Notes under the pieces: generated by a model
The model's input: the letters and a program-made list of their open reading frames with translations, nothing else
The model's database searches: none
Told to the model about the DNA's origin: nothing
Assembly (NCBI GenBank): GCA_965267475.1
Contig: OZ254079.1
Coordinates: forward strand, 434,001-498,000
Length of the DNA stretch: 64,000 nucleotides
Origin: JBCBKU01 sp965267475
GTDB taxonomy: Bacteria > Pseudomonadota > Alphaproteobacteria > Rhodobacterales > Rhodobacteraceae
Reading direction: 5' to 3'
Part shown: piece after piece, positions 1 through 9,300 of the stretch
How positions within the stretch are numbered: the first letter of the stretch is position 1
Layout: each line of letters begins with the position of its first letter
Translations under genes and position numbers: made by a program

Positions 1-83
1 GCGCGGGCAAGATCCGCGATGCCGGTCGGCTGGTCACGCTGTTGCCAATCGAAGCAGCATTGAAACTGGACCCAGAAGGTTAA
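1..83 (+). CDS. C-terminal end of a probable membrane-bound lytic transglycosylase (MltA-like), truncated by the window edge
   Basis: Only the last 26 codons are present, ending at TAA 81-83. The readable tail is AGKIRDAGRLVTLLPIEAAL followed by KLDPEG. It fits the C-terminal end of the 3D (double-psi barrel) domain of MltA murein transglycosylases, and mltA commonly precedes an Smr-domain gene in Rhodobacteraceae. The next gene starts 3 bp after the stop, so the two are probably co-transcribed. The assignment rests on a very short tail plus context and is tentative; the reading frame itself looks sound. Confidence 0.5.
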   Translation, partial: AGKIRDAGRLVTLLPIEAALKLDPEG

Positions 84-86
84 GTT

Positions 87-656
87 TTGGCGCGGCCCCC
101 AAGGAAGCCGGGCGATCTGACGCCGGATGACCGTGCGCTTTGGGATCGGGTGAAAGCATCGGCCACGCCCCTCGGGCCGCCCCGACCAAAACCGGCAGAG
201 CCGGCTGTGGCCAAAGCGGCACCGAAGACAGGGCGGATGCCGAAACCGTCCCAGACGCCGAAACCCCCGAAACATCCGCCGCCCGTCCCGAAGCCGGATC
301 CCGGGCCCCTTCGGATGGATCGGAAGAGCTTCGGCAAAATGGTGCGCGGCAAGCTGAAACCCGAAGCCCGGATCGACCTGCACGGCATGACCCTGGCCCA
401 GGCGCATCCGGCGTTGAACAGCTTCATTCTGAACGCGCATGCGGATGGGTTGCGGCTGGTCCTCGTGATCACCGGAAAAGGCAAAACACGCAGTGACAGC
501 GGCCCCATCCCGGAACGGATCGGGCTTCTTCGAAACCAGGTGCCGCGCTGGCTCGACATGGCACCCTTGCGCCCGCTGGTCTTGCAGGTGGAAGAATCCC
601 ACCGTCGTCATGGCGGGTCAGGGGCGTATTACGTCTACCTTCGGCGACCGAGGTAG
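87..656 (+). CDS. Smr/MutS2-domain protein (putative DNA/RNA endonuclease)
   Basis: A 189-residue protein with a basic, proline-rich first half (about residues 1-85) and a C-terminal Smr domain (about 90-187). The Smr hallmarks are visible: the LDLHG-like motif IDLHGMT, VLVITGKGK, and the H-RRHGGSGAYYVYLR ending. Stand-alone Smr proteins cut or nick branched nucleic acids or act on RNA; the cellular role here is unknown. The start is TTG at 87 (reads MARPPRKPGDL), 3 bp after the previous stop. The last 39 bp overlap the convergent MFS gene. Confidence 0.85.
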   Translation: MARPPRKPGDLTPDDRALWDRVKASATPLGPPRPKPAEPAVAKAAPKTGRMPKPSQTPKPPKHPPPVPKPDPGPLRMDRKSFGKMVRGKLKPEARIDLHGMTLAQAHPALNSFILNAHADGLRLVLVITGKGKTRSDSGPIPERIGLLRNQVPRWLDMAPLRPLVLQVEESHRRHGGSGAYYVYLRRPR

Positions 657-1862
657 CCGGTGCCGGACGGCAAGAACGGCAGTGGCCAAAATCGCGGATT
701 CGATCACAAAGAACAGGGCGACGTACGGCAACTGTTCAGGCAGAACGATTCCCCGGTCGATCAGCATCCCCGAAAGGCCAGGCCCAATGGCCGAGCCAAG
801 AACCATCACGGCCATGGCGATTGACCGGATGCCGCCCAGGTTTTGCGTGCCATAAAACTCGGCCCAGAATGCATTCAGGACGGTGGCCATGGCCCCACCG
901 GAAAACGCGACGAGCATCAGGGCAACCGTCGCACCGGCAAGTGTCTCGGCACCAGACATCAGATAGAACCCGGCTGCCAGAGGCAGAAGATAGACCATCA
1001 ACAGCCTGGGCGTGCCCACCTTGTCGATTGCCCAACCGCTCAGAAGCATCGCCGTTACCGCAGACATCGTATAAATCGGAAAAAGTGCGACATAGTCCAA
1101 GTGCCGCCAGCCCTTCACTTCGGTCAGATGCACCTGAAAGAAGAACAGCGCGGTCACAAAGGCCGAAAATCCGAGTATTGCGGGAACGACCGCCCAGAAA
1201 GTGACATGGCGGATCACTTCGCTGCGCCGCCAGTGCCGTCCATCCAGACCAAACGTTCCCTGATCCTCGGCCATCGACTGCGGCGTCCGTTCCTTGGTCA
1301 GAAGCCAGCGCACCAAAGGCACGATCACCATCAGGATCCCGGCGGCCACGACCCAAAGCGTACGCCAGTCCGTGACGGTCAGAAGCGCGACGAAGACTAG
1401 CGGTAAAAGCGCTTCACCAATCGAAAATCCAAGCCCCGCGATGGACAAAGCGCGCCCACGCGTCGCCACGAACCAGCGCGCCATGGAAACCGTTGCCATG
1501 TGGCTCGACATGCTTTGACCGAAAAGACGCAGGGCGAAGACGATAAACGGCAAGGCCCAAACAAAAGGGTTAGCGGCCATAAGCAAGCAGGCGATGGCCA
1601 AGGCGATCAGCACGTAAACCGACAATGCGCGGATCCTGAAGCGGTCCGTCAAGGTCCCCGCCCAGATCATGACGGCTGCTGCGCCAAGCGTTCCGGCGGC
1701 GTAAATCGATCCCCAGGCGCCGTGGCTCAGGCCGAACGCACCTTGGATTTCGCCCGCGAATATTGAGATGAAATAGGTCTGCCCGAAACTGGACGAAAAG
1801 GTCAAAAGCGCCCCGGCCCCCAGAAAGGGTGCATTGTCGCGAAGGAAGCGCGGAAAGCTCAT
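618..1862 (-). CDS. Major facilitator superfamily transporter
   Basis: A 414-residue inner-membrane protein with about 12 hydrophobic segments in two halves, the usual MFS size. An A-motif-like loop (GTLTDRFRIRAL) lies between helices 2 and 3, and a related loop (GWAIDKVGTPRL) opens the second half. The substrate cannot be read from the sequence. Its ATG overlaps the TGA of the upstream lipoprotein hydrolase (ATGA at 1859-1862), so the two are probably translated together. Its 3' end runs 39 bp into the convergent Smr gene. Confidence 0.85.
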   Translation of the reverse strand: MSFPRFLRDNAPFLGAGALLTFSSSFGQTYFISIFAGEIQGAFGLSHGAWGSIYAAGTLGAAAVMIWAGTLTDRFRIRALSVYVLIALAIACLLMAANPFVWALPFIVFALRLFGQSMSSHMATVSMARWFVATRGRALSIAGLGFSIGEALLPLVFVALLTVTDWRTLWVVAAGILMVIVPLVRWLLTKERTPQSMAEDQGTFGLDGRHWRRSEVIRHVTFWAVVPAILGFSAFVTALFFFQVHLTEVKGWRHLDYVALFPIYTMSAVTAMLLSGWAIDKVGTPRLLMVYLLPLAAGFYLMSGAETLAGATVALMLVAFSGGAMATVLNAFWAEFYGTQNLGGIRSIAMAVMVLGSAIGPGLSGMLIDRGIVLPEQLPYVALFFVIESAILATAVLAVRHRLPRSPKVDVIRP

Positions 1863-2962
1863 CGGCCAAGGATTGTTGTGGGCGACAAGATCACCTGCGT
1901 TGCGTTTTGAACCGTCAGCACGGTTCCCGGCAAAAGCCCTGCCCGCCCTGCCCGGTCCCGCCGAAAGGCCGCGTCCAGATCCGCGACTTGGCCGAGGATC
2001 GACAAAAGCGCGGGCGATGATCCCGCCGTGAAGTGGCCCAACCCGCTGGAAAACTCGGTCACGTCCAGAAGCGTGACGTTGTATGGCGCCAGGGCTTCGG
2101 GATCCGACAGGTTGCCCAGGCGTTCCTGTTGCCCGGTCAGACGGGCCGAGAGCCGCAAGGCGCGGTCTCGTTGCGACACGAAGATCAGGAACGGGTCGGG
2201 AAGCGTTCCGATCCGTCGGGCCTGTGCCTCGAACACGTCGATGTCGATATCGGGCGAAAACAATACGACGCCATCGATGGTCCGCGCCGGCGAACCGGGA
2301 TCCGAGATCGCCATCTGGCGAAGTGTTTCCATCGCCAGAAGCGCACCCATGGAGTGGGCGACCAACACCACGCGGTCCGCCCCTGCCTTGGCGACCTCGC
2401 CAATCAGCGCTTCGAACCCGTCGCGCGCAAACAGCATGCTGTCGCGGTCATAGCCATACCCCAGCGGGTTCCCGGCAGACGGCCACGCGTAGTGCACCCC
2501 AAGCGTGTCGAGCCCGAGGTCATGTTCAAGCTGGGCCACGCGGTACAGCCCTTCGGCGAAGGTATTGTTGAAGCCGTGGACATAGATCATGACCTCGCGG
2601 CTGCCACGCGGCTTTGCGCGAAGCGCGTTCGCCAGATCCCTGCGCATGGCCCCTAATGAGTCGTAAGGCGCCACAGCATTCGCCAGAAAATCTTGATCCG
2701 GGTTTGCGTTGAAGGTCCTGATACTGATGGTGCCCGGCGCGCGACGTGGCGGGACGCGCACGTCATAACGGGCAAAACTTGCGGCCTCAGATCGCTCGAC
2801 CCCCGGACCCGACGCAGTCGCCGCCCGCGTTGTCGCGACATAAACTGGCCGGATCGATGCGGCACCATCGACGTCCGGGTTGACCAGAACCGGCCCGCGC
2901 GGCGTGCAAGCCGTCAAAACCAGAACGATGAAGGGGATCCAACGCCACATGCGCCGATCCAT
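1859..2962 (-). CDS. Alpha/beta hydrolase lipoprotein (DUF900 family)
   Basis: A 367-residue protein with an N-terminal lipoprotein signal peptide ending in the lipobox LTAC (Cys19), so probably anchored to a membrane on the periplasmic side. The body is a DUF900-type alpha/beta hydrolase: IYVHGFNNTF supplies the oxyanion strand, LVAHSMGALLAME carries the nucleophilic Ser in the GxSxG-like elbow AHSMG, and SSGLGHFTAGS near the C-terminus carries the candidate catalytic His. The substrate is unknown. It starts 21 bp after hslU and is coupled to the following MFS gene. Confidence 0.8.
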   Translation of the reverse strand: MDRRMWRWIPFIVLVLTACTPRGPVLVNPDVDGAASIRPVYVATTRAATASGPGVERSEAASFARYDVRVPPRRAPGTISIRTFNANPDQDFLANAVAPYDSLGAMRRDLANALRAKPRGSREVMIYVHGFNNTFAEGLYRVAQLEHDLGLDTLGVHYAWPSAGNPLGYGYDRDSMLFARDGFEALIGEVAKAGADRVVLVAHSMGALLAMETLRQMAISDPGSPARTIDGVVLFSPDIDIDVFEAQARRIGTLPDPFLIFVSQRDRALRLSARLTGQQERLGNLSDPEALAPYNVTLLDVTEFSSGLGHFTAGSSPALLSILGQVADLDAAFRRDRAGRAGLLPGTVLTVQNATQVILSPTTILGR

Positions 2963-2983
2963 AGGCGCGATGTGGGCCGGGGG

Positions 2984-4294
2984 CTAGAGCACGTAGCGGC
3001 TGGTATCGGCGGATTTCGTCAACTCACCGAGATTCGCGTCGACAAACGCCGCATCCACGGTGATCGCCTCGCCCGCGCGATCGGGTGCCGTGAAGCTGAG
3101 TTCTTCGAACACGCGTTCGATCACAGTATACAGACGGCGCGCCCCGATGTTCTCAACCGTCTGGTTCACATCCGCGGCGATCTTGGCCAGCGCCGCGATC
3201 CCATCCTCGGTGAAGGTCACCTCAACTTCTTCGGTGCCCATCAGCGCGGTATACTGCCGGGTCAGCGCGTTATCGGTCTCGGTCAGGATCCGCACGAAGT
3301 CTTCCTCGGTCAGCGCGCGCAATGTCACGCGGATCGGCAACCGTCCCTGAAGCTCCGGCAGAAGATCGGACGGTTTCGCCACGTGGAACGCTCCGGAGGC
3401 GATGAACAGGATATGATCCGTCTTCACCGGGCCATGCTTGGTCGAAACAGTCGTGCCTTCGATCAGGGGCAGAAGATCGCGCTGCACCCCCTCCCGGCTG
3501 ACATCGGCGCCCCGGTTCTCGGCCCGGGCCGACACCTTGTCGATCTCATCCAGGAACACGATGCCGTTTTGTTCGACGGCATCCAGCGCTTCTTTCTTCA
3601 CGGCCTCATCGTCAAGAAGCTTGTCGGCCTCTTCCGCCATCAGCAGATCATAGCTGTCGGCAACCGTCATCTTCTTGCGGACGGTCCGTGCTGGGAAAGC
3701 CTTTCCGAACAGATCGCCGATATTCATCATCCCGCCGGTCTGGCCAGGCGCACCGCCCGGCAGTTCCATCATAGGAAAAGGTGAGGATGTGTCAGACACA
3801 TCAAGTTCGATTTCCTTGTCGTCAAGATCGCCGCGTTTAAGTTTCTCGCGGAACATCTCGCGCGTCTGGCTGCGGGCGTCCTTTCCCGCGATCGCCTCGA
3901 CCACGCGTTCTTCCGCATTGGCGCGCGCTTTGGCTTTGACGTCGTCGCGCATCAACTCGCGCGTCATTGTGATTGCCGCCTCGACAAGATCCCGCACGAT
4001 CTGTTCGACGTCCCGGCCAACATAACCCACCTCGGTAAACTTCGTGGCCTCGACTTTCAGGAATGGCGCCTTTGCGAGCTTGGCCAAGCGTCGCGAAATC
4101 TCGGTCTTGCCCACGCCGGTCGGTCCGATCATCAGGATGTTTTTCGGATAAACCTCATCCCGGATGTCATCGGCCAGTTGCTTCCGCCGCCAACGATTCC
4201 GCAGTGCGACAGCAACGGCGCGTTTGGCATCCTTCTGGCCGATGATGAACCGGTCGAGTTCCGAAACGATTTCGCGGGGGGTCAAGTCGGTCAT
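2984..4294 (-). CDS. hslU: ATP-dependent protease ATPase subunit HslU (ClpY)
   Basis: A 436-residue AAA+ unfoldase that feeds substrates to the HslV peptidase. Visible features are the N-terminal TPREIVSELDRFIIGQ block, Walker A GPTGVGKT at about 58-65, the pore motif GYVGRD, Walker B IVFLDEIDKV, and the C-terminal TSRYVL tail, which docks into HslV and matches the conserved ending. Length is typical. The ATG at 4294 was chosen because MTDLTPREIV is the family N-terminus; the frame stays open far upstream only by running out of phase through the neighbouring gene. It lies 11 bp after the membrane-protein gene that separates it from hslV. Confidence 0.97.
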   Translation of the reverse strand: MTDLTPREIVSELDRFIIGQKDAKRAVAVALRNRWRRKQLADDIRDEVYPKNILMIGPTGVGKTEISRRLAKLAKAPFLKVEATKFTEVGYVGRDVEQIVRDLVEAAITMTRELMRDDVKAKARANAEERVVEAIAGKDARSQTREMFREKLKRGDLDDKEIELDVSDTSSPFPMMELPGGAPGQTGGMMNIGDLFGKAFPARTVRKKMTVADSYDLLMAEEADKLLDDEAVKKEALDAVEQNGIVFLDEIDKVSARAENRGADVSREGVQRDLLPLIEGTTVSTKHGPVKTDHILFIASGAFHVAKPSDLLPELQGRLPIRVTLRALTEEDFVRILTETDNALTRQYTALMGTEEVEVTFTEDGIAALAKIAADVNQTVENIGARRLYTVIERVFEELSFTAPDRAGEAITVDAAFVDANLGELTKSADTSRYVL

Positions 4295-4305
4295 TTGAGT
4301 CCTTT

Positions 4306-5361
4306 TCAGACAGACGGCGGCAGCCGGTCGCGCGGGATAACAGGGCCAAGCAGGCGGAGCAAGACGGCGCGGATCCGTTCCCAGAACGCGCCTGTCAGAA
4401 CCATGACAACGCCAAGGATCAGGATAGTCTGTGCCGCCCCGCTTGAACCGGAAACCGTGGTGGCAATGGCCACAACATAGCCGACGCCTGCGATCAGGAA
4501 GGACCGGCGGTCGATCACGATTGCGATCAGGGCGATAAGGGCCAGGAAGGCTGCAAGTGGGACGAAGTTGTCGCCGCCCAGAAGGCTGAGCGCGACTGTA
4601 TTCACGATGGCGGGTGCGGCCACGACATGCAGCCAGAACCCGTTCGCGGCCCGGCGCGTGACGCGGTGCGGATCGGACATGTCGAACATCATTGCAACGG
4701 CGAAGGTGGCGACCCCGATCAGAAGCGTGATCCAGGCAAAGTTGCCCTCTGCCGAAAGCAGGAAGAAGTCCCGCAACGTCTCTGGCCGGTCTCCTCCAAC
4801 CGCCGAGGCGACGACGGCAGCGGCGAAGATACCCAAGGCGACCATGGCGAGCGCGATGGGCACCCGGAACCGAATCCAGAAGCCAAGGATCGCAATGACG
4901 GAAAGCGCCAAGGGCATGGGCAAGCTTGAGATATCGTTCTGCGCGATCATGAAAGGCTCTGCGAGCCAGGCGATCAACCCAAACCCCGCGTTCCCGGCCC
5001 AGAAGATGGCGAGCGTTATTGCCGGCGCCACCATCCTGCGGCGCCAGATAAAGTATTCGGACAGCGCCCAGATAATCGCCGCGCCAAGAAGCGCCCGGGT
5101 GACGGCAAAGCCTTGCACGTCGACGATCTCGGTCGCCGCCGCAACGCTGGAAATCCCGATCCACCCCGTGGCCAGGATCACCAGCCCGACGACGATGAAG
5201 ATCTCATTGAATCCCTTGAATAGTTCGAACGGCTCGTCGCCGGGGGTAATCGCCTCGCGCGCACCGCGTCGACTGTCAGACAGGGCGGCAAGCTTCGAGG
5301 CCTGGGCTTCATTCACGATCCCAGCCGCAACCGCTGCCCGAAGATCGTCACGCTCGATCAC
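4306..5361 (-). CDS. Multi-pass membrane protein (DUF2157-like) between hslV and hslU
   Basis: A 351-residue protein with a soluble N-terminus (about 1-50; LRAAVAAGIVNEAQASKLAAL resembles the helical start of DUF2157 proteins) followed by roughly ten hydrophobic segments and a short basic tail. The family call is tentative and no enzymatic motif was seen. Its ATG overlaps the TGA of hslV (ATGA, 5358-5361), and hslU follows after 11 bp, so it is expressed between the two protease subunits. A role in membrane-protein quality control is possible but rests only on position. Confidence 0.75.
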   Translation of the reverse strand: MIERDDLRAAVAAGIVNEAQASKLAALSDSRRGAREAITPGDEPFELFKGFNEIFIVVGLVILATGWIGISSVAAATEIVDVQGFAVTRALLGAAIIWALSEYFIWRRRMVAPAITLAIFWAGNAGFGLIAWLAEPFMIAQNDISSLPMPLALSVIAILGFWIRFRVPIALAMVALGIFAAAVVASAVGGDRPETLRDFFLLSAEGNFAWITLLIGVATFAVAMMFDMSDPHRVTRRAANGFWLHVVAAPAIVNTVALSLLGGDNFVPLAAFLALIALIAIVIDRRSFLIAGVGYVVAIATTVSGSSGAAQTILILGVVMVLTGAFWERIRAVLLRLLGPVIPRDRLPPSV

Positions 5362-5915
5362 TTGCCAATGGTCTCCACGGTCAGCGACCCGTTGGTATAG
5401 ACACAGATGTCTGCGGCGATGCCCATGGCCTTCCGCGCGATGTCTTCGGCGGACAAATCGGTGTCGATCAGCGCACGCGCGGCTGCCAAGGCATAGTTCC
5501 CGCCCGAGCCAATGGCCGCGACGTTGTGTTCGGGCTCAAGCACGTCCCCTGCCCCCGTCACCACCAGAAGATCGGTGCCGTCGGTCACGATCAGCATCGC
5601 TTCCAGCTTTTGCAGGTACTTGTCGGTCCGCCAATCCTTGGCCAGTTCGACACAGCCGCGCTGAAGCTGCCCAGGCGTCGCTTCCAGCTTGGCCTCAAGC
5701 CGTTCAAGCAGCGTGAACGCGTCGGCAGTTGATCCTGCAAATCCCGCGACAACATCCGTGCCACCGGGCGACAAGCGCCGCACCTTGGTGGCCGTGCCCT
5801 TGATCACCGTCTGGCCAAGCGAAACCTGCCCGTCCCCCGCGACCACAACCCGCCCGCCCTTGCGGACACCAATAATCGTCGTCCCGTGCCAGCCGGGAAA
5901 ATCCGTTTCCGCCAT
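5358..5915 (-). CDS. hslV: ATP-dependent protease peptidase subunit HslV
   Basis: A 185-residue N-terminal-nucleophile peptidase that forms the proteolytic core of HslUV. The mature enzyme should begin at Thr in WHG/TTIIGVRKGG; the first 11 residues would be a short propeptide, as in other alphaproteobacteria. GDGQVSLG, AGFAGSTADAF and GSGGNYALAAARAL are family blocks. The ATG at 5915 is preferred over one 18 bp upstream because AAGGGG lies 6 bases before it, whereas the upstream ATG has no visible ribosome-binding site. Translationally coupled to the next gene. Confidence 0.96.
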   Translation of the reverse strand: MAETDFPGWHGTTIIGVRKGGRVVVAGDGQVSLGQTVIKGTATKVRRLSPGGTDVVAGFAGSTADAFTLLERLEAKLEATPGQLQRGCVELAKDWRTDKYLQKLEAMLIVTDGTDLLVVTGAGDVLEPEHNVAAIGSGGNYALAAARALIDTDLSAEDIARKAMGIAADICVYTNGSLTVETIGK

Positions 5916-5973
5916 ATTCGCCCCTTGGGTCATCTCGGCGCTATATGGGCGCGGTCTTCGCGCGCTACAACAG

Positions 5974-5995
5974 AAAAGGGCGCCCGAAGGCGCCC
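5974..5995 (-). terminator. Rho-independent terminator after trxA
   Basis: On the minus strand a perfect 7-bp stem (GGGCGCC / GGCGCCC) is closed by the stable loop TTCG and followed by TTTT. It starts 22 bp after the trxA stop and would end the long tsaE-addA-trxA transcript before the hslV promoter. Confidence 0.85.
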
Positions 5996-6016
5996 CTGTC
6001 GTCAGGTCAGGCCGGA

Positions 6017-6337
6017 TCAGATGGCTTCCTGGATCCAGCTTTCCAGCGCTGCTTTCGGGGCTGCGCCGACTTTGTTCGACACAACTTCGCCGCCCTTGAA
6101 CATGAACAGTGCCGGGATGCCGCGCACACCCAATTGCGCTGGCGAATTCGGGTTATCGTCCACGTTGACCTTCACGATCTTGACCTTGCCATCATACTCG
6201 GCGGACAGTTCTTCAAGCGCTGGGCCGATCTGCTTGCACGGGCCGCACCACTCTGCCCAGAAATCCACCACCACGGGGATGTCGGACTGTTTCACTTCGG
6301 TGTCAAAGGTATCATCGGTGACGGCGACGGTGGCCAT
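6017..6337 (-). CDS. trxA: Thioredoxin 1
   Basis: A 106-residue cytoplasmic thioredoxin. The redox-active WCGPC motif is at about residues 31-35, the buried Asp is in VVVDFWAEW, and the cis-proline is present in GIPALFMFK. Length and order are standard. The ribosome-binding site AGGAG is 7 bases upstream of the ATG. The gene lies 57 bp after addA and is followed by a strong terminator. In this lineage trxA next to addA is a common arrangement. Confidence 0.97.
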   Translation of the reverse strand: MATVAVTDDTFDTEVKQSDIPVVVDFWAEWCGPCKQIGPALEELSAEYDGKVKIVKVNVDDNPNSPAQLGVRGIPALFMFKGGEVVSNKVGAAPKAALESWIQEAI

Positions 6338-6394
6338 GGCGGCTCTCCTGAAAACTGGCTTGGTCAGCGAAGGTAAGAAGGCCTAGGGGTGGCG

Positions 6395-9300
6395 TCAAGA
6401 TATCGTGGCTCTTTGCAACGCCTCCCTCACGACCTCGTGTGAGAGCGACATGATTTCGGGTGTGGCCGTCCAAAGAATATGGGGCTCGATCCGGTGGTTC
6501 GGATAGATTTGCGCAACGGCTGCGGCATAGGCCCCCATTTGGCGAAGCAGACCTTCGGGCACTTCATCCGGCGTTGCGGGAACGCGACTGTTCGACTTGA
6601 AGTCGACGATCTTCACGGTGTCGTCCGATACGATCAGACGATCGATGGCGCCGAAAATGCGGGCATCGGAGAATTCCGGTAAGGGCGCCGAAACTTCAAC
6701 CTCGGCCAGACTGTCGGGCGCGAAGACCCATTCAAGCTTGTCCGTCTTCAGAACCGCCAGGGCTTCGTCGATGGCGTTCCGAGCGTCTGGCGCTTCCGCG
6801 TCGAATCCGGCCTCGGCCGCAAGTGAATTCGCAGCCGACATTCGGGTATCCGCCGCGACATTTGGCAGGACCTCAAGGCAGCGATGGATCAACGACCCCC
6901 GCGCAAGCGCTGCGGGATCACCCTGATCTTCGCCCGGCAAGGTCTTTGCCCCGCCAAGATCCGATGGCGACAGGCTGAGTGCCGCCTTATCGGGGCCCGG
7001 CGCCGGGTGATAAACCCAGTCCGGCAAAGCGGTCCTTTCCTGTGCACCACCGCCGCCCGCGTCCCCTGGGGCATCATCCCAGGCCCCAAGGCCAAACCGT
7101 CGACCCGTCCCCGCAGGTGTTAAGTGATCGACCGCCTCAAGCCGGTCAAATGCCTGCTCGATCCGCTGATACCAGGTCCCTGCCTTAGGCGGATCCCCTG
7201 CACCGCAAATGATCAGCCATGTCTCGGCACGGGTCATGGCGACATACATCAGCCGCAGGATCTCAGCCGCGTCGGCGGCCTTGGATTTGTCCTGGGCTTC
7301 CCGCTGTACGCGGGGTGCCACGGCCCGGCTACGTCGCCACAAGGCTGGTCCGTCTGCCAGCGGCACGATCTGGTTTCTGTCGCGCGCCGGATCCCGCATG
7401 GTGTCCGGCAAGATCACGAAGGGTGCCTCGAGCCCTTTTGCGCCATGGACCGTCATGACCCGGATCTCACGAGGCTTGGTCCCGTGCTGGCGTTTGACTT
7501 CGACATCGCCTGCCTCAAACCAGGCGACAAATCCGGTCAGGCTGGGCACCCCGTCGCTTTCATAAATCAGCGCCTGGTTCAGGAATTCGTCAATGGCGTC
7601 CCCGGCCTCGGTTCCAAGCCGTGCCAGAAGCTTTCGGCGTCCGTCATGGCGCACCAGAATGCGCTCGATCATTTCAAACGGGCGCAAGAGGTCCGACACG
7701 CCCATGAGGTCATAAATCGTGTCTAATGCGGGCGAAAACCGTTCTTTCTCGGCCCGGAGTCGAGGCCACAGAAAACTATCTTCCCGACCTGATGCCAAAT
7801 CGAACAGATCCGCCTCAGACAGCCCGAAAAGCGGTGACCTGAGCGCTTCGGCCAACGACAAATCATCCTCGGGCAGTGCCAAGAACTTCAGAAGCGACAG
7901 AAGATCTTTGACGGCAAGTTCGTCGGCGATCCTGAACCGGTCTGCACCGGCGACAGCCAACCCTTCGGCCTTCAGTGCCTGGATCAGGTTCTGGAACAGG
8001 TCGCCGCGCCCTTCCCGCCCGCGGACCAGAATAAGGATATCGCCCTCTGTGATCACACGCGGCCCGTCATTGGTCGGGCGCGTCTTGCCGCTTGCAAGCC
8101 AACTGCGGATCTCAGTGGCGATCATCCGCGACAGCTCGGCCGATTCATGGTTTGGTGCGACGCGGTCGACCGGGTCGTGCCACGCGGTGTCCGCTGGGGT
8201 GTCGGGCTTGGGGACCACAGGCCAAAGATCCACGCGGCCAGCAAGCCCGTCATTGAAGGCCAAATGCTGCGTCATCCGCATGTCATCGGGAAGCACCTCG
8301 TCCACAACGCGCAAGACTGCCGGGGACGACCGGAAGGAATATTCCAGCTCCAGCGCCGTCAAACCCGTTGTTGGGCGCAACTGATCCTGGAACGCGCGTT
8401 TCATCTGGCCAAACGACTGGGCATTCGCGCCCTGGAAGGAATAGATGGACTGTTTCGGGTCCCCCACGACGAAAACGGTGCGCTGCCGGTCGGTCTGGGC
8501 CCCCTCACCCGCCCCGAATTCGCCGGTCAGCCGTTGGATCACCTGCCACTGTGTGGGGCTGGTGTCCTGGGCTTCGTCCAGCAGGATATGGTCGATTCCG
8601 CCATCCAGACGATACTGCACCCAGGCCGCCACCGACGGATCCGCAAGCAAGGCAGCGGTTTTCAGGACAAGATCGTCGAAGTCGAGCCAACCGCGCGCGG
8701 TCTTAGCGGTGTCATAGGCGTCAAGGAATGCGCTTGCGAAGGCATGCAGGGCTTCTGCGTCCTGCGTGGCTTCAAGGGCAAGTTCAGCCTGTTTGGCTTC
8801 CGCAACGCGATCCATCAGGGCATGGAGATCCGAAATCCAAGGGTTCAGCGCTTCGACGGCCTTGGTATGATTGGATTGCGGAAAGTTTCGGGACTTTGAA
8901 TCAAATGCCTCATGCGAGCCGTCTTTGGCCGCGCTTGCGTAAAGAAAGATGCCTGCCGCAGATTGAAAATCCGACAGCGTTGGGCCGTCCCAGTTGATCT
9001 GCGCCAAAACATCGCCGATCCGGCTGTAGGTTTTCGTCTGCTGGGCCAATACCGGCAAAATCGCCTGGATTAGAGCCTTGTCCGAGGGCCGAAACGCCAT
9101 CGCAGGAAGGTCGGCGGTGCTGAATTCTTCCGGCAGTCCCAAAGCCCGAAGGATCGCCACCCGGGTTGTCCCACCTTCAAATTCCGCGCGGTTTGAAAGG
9201 ATGGCGCGAAGTCCGGAATATCCATCGCCAACCGAACAACGCTGCGCGAACCGGGCCAGCAGCGGGGCCATGTCGCCTTCGGCAAAGCGATCCAGCACCT

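Noticed and set aside
2693..3784. 363-codon plus-strand open frame opposite the hydrolase and hslU
   Set aside because: Spans the junction of two well-supported genes on the other strand and lacks protein-like features.
4295..5164. Upstream in-frame extension of hslU to about 5164
   Set aside because: It runs out of phase through the membrane-protein gene, shows no HslU homology, and MTDLTPREIV at 4294 is the proper family start.
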